DNA of 64,000 nt from Colocasia esculenta (lineage: Eukaryota; Streptophyta; Magnoliopsida; Alismatales; Araceae), in assembly GCA_014218235.1 (NCBI GenBank), contig CM024766.1, forward strand, positions 20,619,346 through 20,683,345. Reading direction: 5' to 3'. Of this stretch, positions 22,901-33,090 are shown piece after piece. Under the pieces are notes generated by a model. It did not search any database, had not been told where the DNA came from, and saw only the letters and a program-made list of their open reading frames with translations. A program made the position numbers and the translations under genes. Each line of letters begins with the position of its first letter. Position 1 is the first letter of the stretch.

Positions 22901-22966
22901 TGGACAAAGACGGTCTAAAGTTAACTGTATGTATGAATTTTAACACGAAAAAATTTGTAGTCATCA
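19922..22966 (-). repeat. Athila-like 5' LTR (right copy)
   Basis: It starts 'tgaacgcgcggcatag' and ends 'gtagtcatca'. Its length (3045) is close to that of the left LTR (3058). TATA at 21666-21673 (minus). The GC-rich block at ~21680-22480 matches 14840-15640. The GTTAC target duplication follows at 22967-22971. Confidence 0.92.
21666..21673 (-). promoter_or_regulatory. TATA box of the right (5') Athila-like LTR
   Basis: 'tatataaa' on the minus strand in the same context as 14828-14835. As this is the 5' LTR, it is the candidate promoter for element RNA. Confidence 0.65.
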
Positions 22967-22971
22967 GTTAC

Positions 22972-24692
22972 CTCGCTGCGTTCAGTGACCGATGGTGACA
23001 ACTTCATGACCGTGTCCTAGCAGCGGTGATAGGAGGCTCGTGTCTGTCTAATAATCGATTGTCTGATGGCCAATTGATTAGCAGAGCAATGTTTTTCGTA
23101 CTGTCTGGTAGTGTTCCGAGGTTCTGACTTGTTCGTGTGCCTTGGTTTTCCGACAGCCCTCTTGAGGGTACGGTGCGTGCCTCGTGCTTGCTGGGCTTGT
23201 CGTGGGTTACAAGCCAGCGATTCGGCGTGGTTCTGTTGTGCTTGCCCGCCGTTCGAAGGTGCTTGGCACTTGGGGGCTTGTCCCGTTCAGAGGTTGTCTC
23301 CGTTCCCTGGGACCCCATCTCGGAGCCTTTGATGGAGCGTTCGGTGCTACGAGTATGCTCGAGTTGGCAGCCAAGTTGGCAGACTAGAGCTGAGGGGAAA
23401 ACGAGATTTGGACAGCAGTGCCAAGTCGTTTCTAGAGCTCTCTTGGTTGGTCTGGGATGCTGAGGCCGGATGGAGTTCTTCCCGGTGCAGACCAGTCAGT
23501 CCTTGTTCTCACTGCCTCGCCCTGCGTTGGTTTCGGAGTCATGTAGGGAGGTCAGCGTGAGGCCGTAGCTTGGCCAGGCTGCAGTGGTGAGTGCATTCTT
23601 GTGGTGTTCTGTGGCGGCTCTGTCTCGCTCTTCCGGGGAGGCAGAGGCAGGAGCTAGGCTGGCGAGCAGAGGGCGTGGACGACGTGTTCCGCTCTTGGTT
23701 GCTAGCGACGGTGACTTGGTTGTTGTTGTTGTGACGATGTTTCCTCCCGATGTTTCCAAGTGTTATCTGTTGCCCTAGCTTGCACGGCAGTTATAGTCTG
23801 GCTGTGCCTAGTGTTTGTATGCAACGTTGGTTTGGCCTTGTTGGCCAGTGCTTTTGGTGGTTTCCGCTTCGGTGTCCTCTCGATTCCGTAGATTCGTTCT
23901 TGGGTGCCAGTTTGTGGTGGCACCGGCTTGTGTGGCTTCCCAACCTCGTGGTGTGTCCGGGGTCTGCGGTGGTTCTGCTTGTGGGACCTCGACCTTGTGG
24001 AGGTCTGAGGTGGTTGTGCTTGTGTTGAGACGTCGTTCTCACCTGGTTGTTGTGTGGTCTTGGCTGGTGCGCCGAGGGTTGCTTTCGCTCGGTGCCCAAC
24101 TCCATTGGTTTCTGCGGGAGTCGTGTGTTTGTCACGACCTTGGTTGGCAGTCGTGACATTGCATTGTTCTGTTCCGCTGCTTTGTAGTATCCTACTGTAG
24201 GTGTTCCTTGCTTTACAACTTTCTAGTGTAGTTTCCTATTTTCGGAGTTCCTGCTGCTCTGGCCAGTGAGGGACTAGTAATCCCTATTAGTCCTTATTCG
24301 CGAGGCTCACCCCCCCCCCACTCTCTTTAGCTAGGGGCTCGTCGTCACGGGAGCTCGGTGTCGAACGGGTTGCGGAGGCGGCTGTGGCGACGTGTGTTGT
24401 CAGCAGGAGTGAGAGCGAGTGTTGTGAGCTCTTGTACCTGAGTAAGTTGAGAGTTGTGTTTTGCAAGTTCTCGGGATATGCCCCTTAAGGACTTCACCTT
24501 TCTTCTTGTACCTGTGCTTTTACTTGGGACATGTTATACAGACTTTTGTATATTGTATATCTTATTATAGTTATTTAAATTCAGTACATATCTCACTAGA
24601 CTATTCTTCTAACCCTTCCAGATTTTCGGACCCGTGGGTGGCGGCTTGAACTTCGAGGTCCCTGGCGGGGGTCCGGGAGGTCGGGTCGCTAC
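22972..24692 (+). repeat. 3' LTR of the second Tekay-like element, right part
   Basis: This resumes the LTR interrupted at 13070: 'cagcaggttac' on the left continues with 'ctcgctgcg' after the second target copy. It keeps the T/G-rich style of the internal region and has local repeats such as 'gtggaggtctgaggtgg' at ~23950-24010. The end is placed near 'gggtcgctac' (~24692), but the LTR terminus and a target duplication could not be confirmed. ORFs here are not supported as genes. Confidence 0.6.
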
Positions 24693-24855
24693 GTTAAGAG
24701 TTTAAATTTATGACATAGTTCATTTAGATATGTGGAGGAGGGGAAGTATAACACTATGTGAAGGTTCACGTTGGAATACACATTTACTTATGCATGTCAT
24801 CTTGCACTCTTGTAAATCCATGTGTCAAACTTTTATTTTTTTTCTTGGCAGCCAA
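24693..24855. other. Unassigned AT-rich spacer
   Basis: Short stretch between the second element's LTR and the copia-type LTR. I see no coding or repeat signal. Confidence 0.4.
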
Positions 24856-25620
24856 TGTTGGAATCTGTGTGTTAAATTTCAAAAGGTTTGAGTCTCTTCC
24901 TGTTTTTTTTGTCCCACATTAGAAAATGGAAAAAAATTTATCTCCTTTTTTATTAGGACTCTTTGCTTTCTTATGGGATCTTTTGGGAAAAACTATGAAG
25001 GTTGCCCATTAGAGCTAGTGGGCTCTTTGGGCCTTGCTAGTGAGCTCTTTGGGTCTTGCTAGAAAACTCTTTGGTCCCTATCTCACACATGTGCAAATTA
25101 CCTTTGCTTGCTGTAGTCGTGGCGTGTGTGCAGTTCTTGTCCCTTATTTAAGAGAAAAAAAAACGTTTGTATTTGACCTAGAGTCTTTTGGTGTCTCTTC
25201 AGATTCCTCTATTTCTTTGTCATTTATGGATTCACTTAATGAGGAGATATTCTATAGGAAATTAAGTCAATTTTTGTAGGATAGGTAAGGCTGAGGATTT
25301 TCTCTCACCCGAAGGCTATCTCTCTTGCACCTCTCTCCATCTTCTTTCTCTTGCACACGAGCCTTCAGTCATAGTGGTGTTCACCCTCGGCAACGCGATT
25401 TGGGGTGCACTTTTTGGGTCGCCATCATTTTGGGTCATTGAATCTTTAGGGAAAGTTTCATCAGGAAGCCTATTTACATCGGAGTAGGGGCAAAATGACT
25501 TAAGGATAAGCGCCTACAGGTTTCAACCTGAGTTTACATTTCTTTATTGATTAAATTCACTTTGATTTTCATGTTCTGATATAGTAGAATATCTCTACCC
25601 GTGCCTCCTTGTTTCCAACA
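24856..25620 (+). repeat. Ty1/copia-type LTR, 765 bp, probably solo
   Basis: It begins 'tgttggaatctgtg' and ends 'gtttccaaca', a TGTTGG...CCAACA inverted end. The phrase 'tgtcccacatta' near the start is common in plant copia LTRs, and a TATA-like 'tatttaag' lies at ~25145. No polypurine tract precedes it and no primer site follows, so it is likely a solo LTR. The flanks (gccaa / ggctt) do not form a clear target duplication, which lowers confidence in the exact ends. Confidence 0.6.
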
Positions 25621-26120
25621 GGCTTTAGGGCCACTTGATCCAGTTGGTGTAGGTTTGCAAGGTTCGTTAATTATGTAGGTAGTTTGGAAGGAGAATATCA
25701 CCATTGAAGAAAAGTGAGGCTACGAATCTGGTGTGCCTTGCGTAAAAGGCCCTGTAGGATCACATCTCAAAAACCAATTTTCTTATACTAAAAGATAAAT
25801 TCAAAAATAACTGAAATGACTGAAAGATTCACAAGGGAGGCCTAAAACGACTTTGCATATATATATACCATTCTCGGCTTGCATCAGCAACAAGGGTAAA
25901 TGCCTTTTTAAAAGGCCTAGGAGATCATTTCACTCTTAGAAGCCGGCCGGTAGACCAATCCGTTCAGTCGTCTTCTTGTAAGGAACATGCGACCCACTTA
26001 ACGCCTGATTAGTGGTAAAAAAAAAAAAAATCATTACTTTGTTCGAGACATGTCTAATTATGGTTGCGGCGTATCCACACTCAAAATGCCCAGTTTGAGG
26101 TACCTTTGGCATATATCCAA
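25621..26120. other. No gene recognised
   Basis: Mixed unique-looking sequence with a TA-rich patch at ~25860. I find no domain, transposon terminus or RNA gene. Confidence 0.4.
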
Positions 26121-26123
26121 TAG

Positions 26124-26370
26124 TACTGTGAAGGTTGCGATTTTAGTATAGGATATATTTAATATTTGGACAGACAGAAGATAGAGTGAAATTATCTTCA
26201 AAATTATGAGAATATCTCCACTTCTATCTAAATATTAAATAATATTTTAGACTATATTTAGTATTTAGATAGATTGAGGATAGAGTGAAGTTATCTTCGA
26301 AATTTTGAAGATATCTTCAAAATTTTAAAGATAACCTTACTCTTTCAAATACCAAACATAACCTTACAGT
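26124..26370. mobile_element. MITE-like element with internal direct duplication
   Basis: The left end 'actgtgaaggtt' and the complement of the right end 'actgtaaggtt' form a short terminal inverted repeat. Inside, 26146-26218 and 26249-26316 are diverged direct copies of a ~70-bp unit ('gatagagtga(a/g)(a/g)ttatcttc'). No target duplication is clear, so the superfamily is open. Confidence 0.4.
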
Positions 26371-26473
26371 TTTTTTTTGTTGGAGAAGATGTAAAAACAT
26401 AAACATCTTAAACTTGGTTACAAAAGTCCCTTAGAAGTTAAAAAGACTCAATACTAACTGAGAAATAGTTTTG

Positions 26474-26624
26474 TAACACCATTTGATAATATTATTTGGT
26501 AACATCATCATAAAATTGTGTCACATCAGTATTGAAATAAAAAAATTAAAAATATCTCATAATATATATTGTGGTGCATTTTAATTGGTATGTTACTTTA
26601 ATGTGTTACCAAAAGGTGTTATTA
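26474..26624. mobile_element. Small MITE, ~150 bp
   Basis: Inverted ends: 'taacaccatttgataatattatttggtaac' style text on the left (note 'taacacc' and 'ttggtaac') and 'gttaccaaaaggtgtta' on the right. The interior is AT-rich without coding capacity. Target duplication uncertain. Confidence 0.45.
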
Positions 26625-28448
26625 AACCATTTTCCATACTAACTAGCTAGCCAAACTAATTCGCCATGCTGGCAAAACAAAACAGAAACTGCATCATAAG
26701 CCTCTAATTAAGGAGGTTTCCATCTTTCTTCTGGAACCACCTTCTCACCTGCTTAGGCGATCAAAGAGTCTACTATAAGTGTTGGCAATTAACTTCACAA
26801 TAACTTTAGTCGGAACAATCTGTACCTGACAAAGTTGCATTCCTGTAGCCTGTCTATAAGATTTAAACCTCCCGAGGTGCAATCAATTTCCGAAATATGT
26901 GAATCCTGTAACTTCACTGTTTAACCCTGAATTTAAAAGTTGTAACTTCTCTTAGAAATAGTTCCTTGTCAAGAACCTTTCCATAACTATTAAAGTTAAC
27001 TTATTAAGATTACATATACTGAAAACTAAAAACGTAAAGGTCATGTACCAATGTCTTTTCTAGGTTTGCATGACCATCCGTGGGGCCCCCTTGGAGTCTT
27101 TAGAGGCGACATCACGTTGAATACAAGTTGGCATAAGAGTGGGGATAAAATCACGAATCCTCGCTCTTTTCTTTCGTCCGTCGTATTTTTCTAGGTATTC
27201 TTTCTCTTGGCTTTTAATTTAGTGAGAGAATTATCAATAATATCTATTTTTTAAGAATTATTTTTAAGTCTGTGACTTATATACTTATAATCACAGATAT
27301 ACATATGTAACTACATAATTTTTTAACACAGATAGAAATTTAAAATAAGTCCCCCAAAATAAAGATTGATCTAAAATTCTCCCTAATTTGTTTCTTCATT
27401 GCTCATTTTTTTCTCACTCAAAGCTTTGCCGACATATGTATATCATTCCCGGCATCGGCCCGCGATAATCTTACTTTGGTTCTACACTAGTACATTTGTG
27501 GTGAACCACCCACAAATTTTCTTGTTTAATGGCATGTTGCTATGTGGAAAAGGCATGCAGTAGAAACCAATGGCACCACATGGGTCCGAAACCTAATAAT
27601 TAATGTGAGGACTCCCCATATATATATATAACAAGGTATAGAGATCATTTGGAGTTAAAGGAAAGGATGGCGTTTCCCTGCTCCCAACATCCTTGTGAAT
27701 ATCAACTTCAAAGTGCTAGCTATAGCTGATTTTGCAATTCCTAAATATTCAGTTTCATGGTGATAATTATATATGTTGAACGTTCTACCTCATATTTCTT
27801 TGGCATTGACGTTCTCAGCACAGGAAATTTTGGCGGTGATGTATCGTTTACAGAAGAAAATGTGTATATTACTCGAGAGTTTCTGTATATACGAGCAAGT
27901 TTTGCTTTCTCTCTCTCTCTCTCCATAATCCAGCCGGTAAGCCTGGCATTAATCTAGGCTATTTAGCAACTTCAATCATCATTCAACACCTAATCGATTA
28001 TCTTTCTCCCTCCGAGAAATCTGTCCGTGGTTTTTTGGCAGAATAGAGACCGATGAACAGGATGGTTCCGTATCGATGTCCCGTTAGTTTCTTCACAGTA
28101 GGCGTCCAAGAGCTACCCTAGGTATGTGGCACGTAGATATCAACCGTGGCTTCTTATTGTTCTCCAGCGAATCGTTTACATCTCGGCAAGTTTTCACAGT
28201 TTTTCCTTTAATCTTAATTAGGACCGTAAAGGGCCCTCTGTCCATCTACTCACGTCGCCGATCGATCCAATCCAACGAAACGTAGTCAAGGTCAAGCCAT
28301 TCCCTGCTGAACTGTCACCTCCTAAAGGAACAACTTAAATGCTCGTTGTTGGCCGCCAACTAGACTTGAGCATGATGATGAATCAGAACTTGCAACATAT
28401 ACTAGGCATGTTCATGGGATTTATGGTGCAAAATGATGGCTGCCTATA
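26625..28448. other. Unassigned island, no gene recognised
   Basis: This 1.8-kb stretch lacks the LTR and repeat signatures seen elsewhere. It holds a TATA-like 'catatatatatataac' at 27615-27630 followed at 27667 by a 20-codon frame, and a (CT)n run at ~27911-27925. No frame shows a known domain. It could be host intergenic DNA near a diverged promoter or an eroded repeat. Confidence 0.35.
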
Positions 28449-28920
28449 CACTACAAAAAATGAACATTTGTCAACGGTTGGAAGCCGCTGACAAATATGA
28501 TGCAATCGTTGATATATCGTTATGTCCACGCCTACCCACGCGCTGTCAAAGCCGCGGCCAAAAATCCGTGGCCATAGCTTATGGCAGCGGTTTATGGACA
28601 CCGCTGACATATATATCATTTGTCCGTGACTATTAAAGTAGCGGACATAAAATATTATTGGCAGCGGTCAAAACCACCGCCGCCATAGACTTTACAGCAA
28701 CGACTGTTAGCCGCGGCCATTAGTGTATTATGGCCACGGCTTTTAGCCGCGGACATAGATTACTTTTATCAGCGGCTAAAGCCGCTGCTTTAAATTATTA
28801 TTATCAACGCTTACAAAAGCCACGGCCATATGTTATATTTTTTTCAGCATGTACTAGCCGCGGACATATGTCCCTTTGGCAGCGGCTTTCCAGCCGCTGA
28901 CATATTGTCAGAAAGAAAAA
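28449..28920. repeat. Left CACTA terminus and subterminal repeats
   Basis: Terminal inverted repeat at 28449-28476, then more than a dozen copies of GC-rich words such as 'agccgctgaca', 'gccgcggacata', 'ggcagcggt' in both orientations to ~28915. In En/Spm elements such words bind the element's own protein; that role is inferred here. Confidence 0.8.
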
Positions 28921-28994
28921 ATATATATTTAATACATACAACACTCTATATTCATATATATAAACAACCTGGATTATTCAATCACATATATTAT

Positions 28995-29085
28995 CATTGA
29001 ACCACCACCCAGGCTCGCTGGATCATTCAATCACACTCTATTGAGCCACCACCCAGGCTCGCTGGATCATTCAATCACACACAAT
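28995..29085. repeat. CCACCCAGGCTCGCTGGA repeat, left pair
   Basis: Two copies of a ~43-bp unit ('accacccaggctcgctgga' followed by 'tcattcaatcacac'). Three more diverged copies lie at 32995-33090. The two sets bracket the transposase remnants. Confidence 0.7.
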
Positions 29086-29099
29086 AAATATAATGTATA

Positions 29100-31002
29100 A
29101 AATATTATTATACAAATATCCAGAAAAGTAAAAAATATACGTGAAAGTGTAATAAAATAAGAGAGAAATCAAGAGACATGATCATCATGATCAAAATAAT
29201 CATCTGCTGCCTCATCTGTCCCGCTATCGCTATCGCTCCCCCGCTCCGATGTGCAGGAGGTACATGCTGGGTATGTGCCTGTGATGCCTGTATCTGGGAG
29301 AGGAGTATGCTCATCTCGTCCACCTTCATCGCTACATTCTCCAATCGAGAAATCTTTTCTTGCATTTGAGTCATCTCCTCTGCCTATGCTTTCAACTTAT
29401 CTTCTTGAGCTTTTAACTGTTCTTGCATTATCCTTTCTCGCTCTGAAGTGGCAGGCGTTCCTGTAGATCTATACCATGTGCCCAACGTCTCTCCACTACC
29501 CGCACAGTGAACACGGCCAAGTCGATCTTTTCCCATGACCGAAATGAAGGCGTCCTTGGGAGTCACTGGGGTGTAGCTCTCGGCATCCATGTCTGAGGAA
29601 GGAGCAATCATCTGAGTCATAGCATCCTACAACAAAAGGTAGAGAAAAAAATATTAATGATACAATTATTGTAATGAAAACATATTCACATAAAGAAATA
29701 GAAATAAAGTTGCTTACATATCGTCTCCTCTGCTCTTCTCATCTACCCAGCTCTCGCTGCCATCAGGTAAGTCTTTGCATCGACCCATCTTGAAACCTCA
29801 AGTCGATGCGGAGTATGTCCATGCATATGAGACTGTTTAAATTAACAAAATAAGAAAGACACATAAAGTAACTAAATGAAAGGGGTAACATAATTCATAA
29901 AACATAACTTACAAAATCATTCATCAATTGATAATGACTAGTCCTGCCCCGTCTATATGGCATGACAGAGTGGCACAGTTTTGCTTATTTCGGTCAGCAA
30001 CCCTCTAAAAAGACAAGAATAGGCAGTTACTATTCCATTTATAGAAACAAAATAATCATAAATAATTATATTCTAAGCATTTTAAATATTACCCGCTCAT
30101 CTGCAGTAGTCCACATCTCGCACATTGTTTGCCATTCTAAGGTCAACACCTGCTGGGACGGAGGCAATCGCATCATCTAAAGACTTGCCATTAAAATGCT
30201 GACATGAAATACAAAATTTTTGTCAATATTAAACAAGTTAAAAAAATAAAGTACATGTGAAAATGAAATAGTATATTAACTTACTCTTTTTTTTTGCTTG
30301 CTACGCCAGCTGCGATGCATGGCGCTCATGTGAGCAAGCATCTCCCTATCTGTTTTTTCTTTCGCTCCCACTGGTACGTCAACTGCAAAACAAAGTCACT
30401 CAATTATAAGAAAAATAGACACATATATACTATTCAATGTAAACAATAATTACCTGAAGATCTCTGAATAGTAACTCCTTAGTCGCAACAGGCAGCTTCG
30501 TAAAATCTTTTTGCCAAATCTTACAATACATTTTTGATACAACGCCCATGCGACTCGTAAAGTGATCTGCAGTAGGGCCCACGCCATATCCTCAGACGAT
30601 GGAGACATTCCATTGTTGTCCATCAGGTAGCCTCCTCTCTATAACTCCCCTAGTCGGCCCTCGACGGCCAGTGCCCCTCCCCAAGATGGTGCAGATGGTC
30701 TTGTTGAAATATAATATTAAACATCATCAGAGAATATCTATTAAACAATGAATATAAAGTTACACCAAATTAAAATATGAACCTGCTACAGAAGATGTAG
30801 ATGCCTGAGGGCTGGAAGATGGAGCTATCTGCGGAAGAGTGGGAGGGAGAGGAAGCGCCTGCGAGGTGGGAGCGGGAGGGAGCCCCTGAGATGTGGGTGG
30901 GGAAGGGATCGCCTGAGAGGTGGGAGGGACGGGACTGACAGAGTCCGCTGCCTCCGTAGGTGTGAGCCATCACGAGAAGAGCGCTCACCAGTAGAAGCCA
31001 TC
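29100..31002 (-). pseudogene. En/Spm TnpA-like gene, Transposase_24 family, multi-exon
   Basis: Minus-strand segments in order resemble the Transposase_24 (PF03004) protein of CACTA elements. An ATG at 31002 opens a Ser/Arg/Pro-rich first exon to ~30780. Next are 'YCKIWQKDFTKLPVATKELLF' type text (~30530-30455), 'MLAHMSAMHRSWRSKQKKR' (~30350-30290), 'EWQTMCEMWTTADE' (~30140-30095), 'ADRNKQNCATLSCH' (~29995-29955), 'VDAKTYLMAARAG' (~29790-29755) and a last exon with 'DAFISVMGKDRLGRVHC' and a coiled-coil-like tail ('KISRLENVAMKVDEM') to ~29270. Exon-sized gaps of AT-rich intron separate them. One stop ('AG*MRR', ~29752) may be real or an exon-edge effect. It likely bound the subterminal repeats. 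Confidence 0.72.
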
Positions 31003-31129
31003 TGTTAAAAAAATTGTTAGTAAATATGTAAACATAACAAGTTAAAATTTCAATCTTGAAGATCTATGTAAATTTATGTTAAAAATGCAATATAAATACT
31101 AATGTAATAATCACCTAAATATCAATATA

Positions 31130-32710
31130 ATCGTCCACTCTTACGCTACTTTCTTGACATAGATCCACATCTTGAATTTCTCCTCTAATGGAACATCAAT
31201 CAGATTGTCCTAAAACGCTTCGTCACTTGGTTCTATATCATTCTCAGGAGCATTATCTTGCAAGTCGTAGTAATCAGGCGGACGTGCTTTGATAGGAATG
31301 ATCCATCCTTCTGTTGTGTTATCATTGACGTAGAACACTTGTTCCACTTGACTTGCCAGGACAAATGGTTCATCGTATTGAGTCTTTGACGAGTGTTTAG
31401 ACTGATAGTTCTATATTTATCTATTTTAAATCCTCTGTCTTTTCTATAAACATCCCACCAGTTACACTCAAATAAAACAACACGTCTTTGATTATCAAAA
31501 TATATTTCCAATACATCATTTAGTCGTCCATAAATATCCATCACATCCGGATTCAAGTTCTGCATTGACAATAACTCCAGACACTGAGTGACCTTTGTTG
31601 CATCAATAGATGATGTACGAAACCTGAATCCATTGACAATATAGCCCGAGTGTGAACGTGCAAACCTTGAAGGTGTTCGTGCCAGACAGTATATATCAGG
31701 AGTACACCGAGGATCATTTGCATCATACAAATCTTTCACATAAATTTGGAACCACTTCAAGAATTCCTTTCTGTATGACTTGAACTCTCTACACATCTCT
31801 TGTGTTCAAAAAATATTCATCGATATCTTCAATCTGTTTAAGAATGTACAGATGTGCCTTCTCAACTTCCACCACAAGAAAATGCGGCGTTTCGGACGGA
31901 TGCTTTCCGTCGGAAATCCGTCGGTAATTCGTCGGGAAAATCCGTTTCCGATAGCTTTGCGTCAGAAACTTGTCGAAAATAGCACGTCGGAAATAGTTGG
32001 TCAGAAAAATTACCGACGGAAAAGGAATTTCATCGGAAATCAGTCAGAAACTCTGATTATTACGTCGGAAATCGGTCAGAAATCGGTCGGAAATCGGTAT
32101 TTCTGACGGATATTCCGACAGACAAATTCCGTCGGAAATATCCGTCGGTAAAATCGCTTTTTCGAGTAGTGTTCTTCTTCATACAATATACGACGACTAT
32201 ACCTGTCCTGCTAAGAACGTCCTGGAGACTTGAATATCGAACAACCTCCTTCATTATTGTCTTCAGAGGGGACATCATAGTTCTTTCCCTTCGATTAAAG
32301 CGAGTGTCCATACCCTCCATATACATAGAACAAAATGAGATTGTTTTCTCCATAATGTAGCCTTCAACAATTGAACCTTCTGGATGTGCCCTATTTAAAA
32401 CATAGTCTTTCAATTTCTTCAAAAAATCTCTTATAAGATACATCCATCGGTATTGAATGGTCTGGCAATTCTCGCTTCATATGCAAGATGTACAATCAAA
32501 TGAACCATGACATCAAAAAAGACAGTGGAAAATTTCGGCAGCATCTCCCCACACTTCTCCAATATACCCCAAATATTTACTAATTTTAACTATGCTCACA
32601 AAGTCATTGTATGAAATACAGTGACTTTCTGAGCATGTTAAAAGTAGTTGGTATATCGGAGAAGAGCGAAGAGACGCTACCAAAATTTTAAGACAATCAC
32701 AATGCACATA
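31130..32710 (-). pseudogene. TNP2 transposase C-terminal part (DUF4218-DUF4216), broken
   Basis: On the minus strand ~32570-32190 reads as DUF4218: 'FFDVMVHLIVHLAYEA' in one frame, then after a shift 'LKDYVLNRAHPEGSIVEGYI' and 'FCSMYMEGMDTRFNR'. After the 302-bp mini-CACTA (31870-32171) the frame continues with 'FLKWFQIYVKDL', 'IVNGFRFRT', 'VVLFECNWWDV' and 'RTISLN', which is DUF4216. This is the usual TNP2 C-terminal order. The catalytic N-terminal domain (Transposase_21) is not found upstream, where only repeats and a GC-rich block lie. The insertion, frameshifts and missing N-terminus make it non-functional. Confidence 0.82.
31870..32171. mobile_element. Nested 302-bp mini-CACTA
   Basis: The left end 'caccacaagaaaa' and the complement of the right end 'cactactcgaaaaagcg' are CACTA-type termini. 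TTC at 31867-31869 and 32172-32174 is a perfect 3-bp target duplication. The interior is a run of 'tccgtcggaaat' and 'gtcggtaa' words in both orientations. No coding capacity. It splits the TNP2-like gene. Confidence 0.85.
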
Positions 32711-32994
32711 TAATAATTAAAAAAGTACAGATGAATCAAATATCCATAGACTGTCCAACTTGGACAATTCAAGACTTATGTTTGATATATGACATTACTA
32801 TCAAAAGATAGTAAACGCATATATCCTAACACAGTCTTGAACGGGCAAAAATGGAAAAAAAAAAAAAAGGTCCACTCATCTCACTCATTCATATTCATGC
32901 TTCTCCATCTTCTCTTCATACATCATGTAAAGCACAATGTATACATAATTCTGATCTGCTCACACATACAATCACATCTTGCAAAAAAATATTA

Positions 32995-33090
32995 GCACCA
33001 CCCAGGCTCGCTGGATTAGTTTAAACATGAGCCACCCCACCCAGACTCGCTAGATTAAATAAATATGAACACCACCTAGGCTCGCTGGTT
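32995..33090. repeat. CCACCCAGGCTCGCTGGA repeat, right set
   Basis: Three copies spaced ~35-40 bp: 'accacccaggctcgctgga', 'caccccacccagactcgctaga' and 'caccacctaggctcgctgg'. Related to 28995-29085. Confidence 0.7.

Larger units (their letters stand above)
13071..22966 (-). mobile_element. Athila-like Ty3/gypsy element, minus strand, internally deleted
   Basis: Two ~3.05-kb LTRs (13071-16128 and 19922-22966) flank a 3.8-kb internal region. GTTAC at 13066-13070 and 22967-22971 is the target duplication. On the minus strand the order is 5' LTR (right copy), tRNA-Asp-type primer site, leader, late gag, a piece around the protease, the very C-terminus of pol, PPT and 3' LTR (left copy). RT, RNase H and nearly all of integrase are missing, so any movement would need enzymes from elsewhere. 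The near-identity of the LTRs suggests a fairly recent insertion. Confidence 0.92.

Noticed and set aside
23791..24159. 122-codon minus-strand frame and overlapping plus frame
   Set aside because: Within a keto-rich LTR with local repeats; no recognisable domain on either strand.
28449..28920. Repeat array as a CRISPR or minisatellite
   Set aside because: Words occur in both orientations directly inside a CACTA terminus, so they are subterminal repeats.
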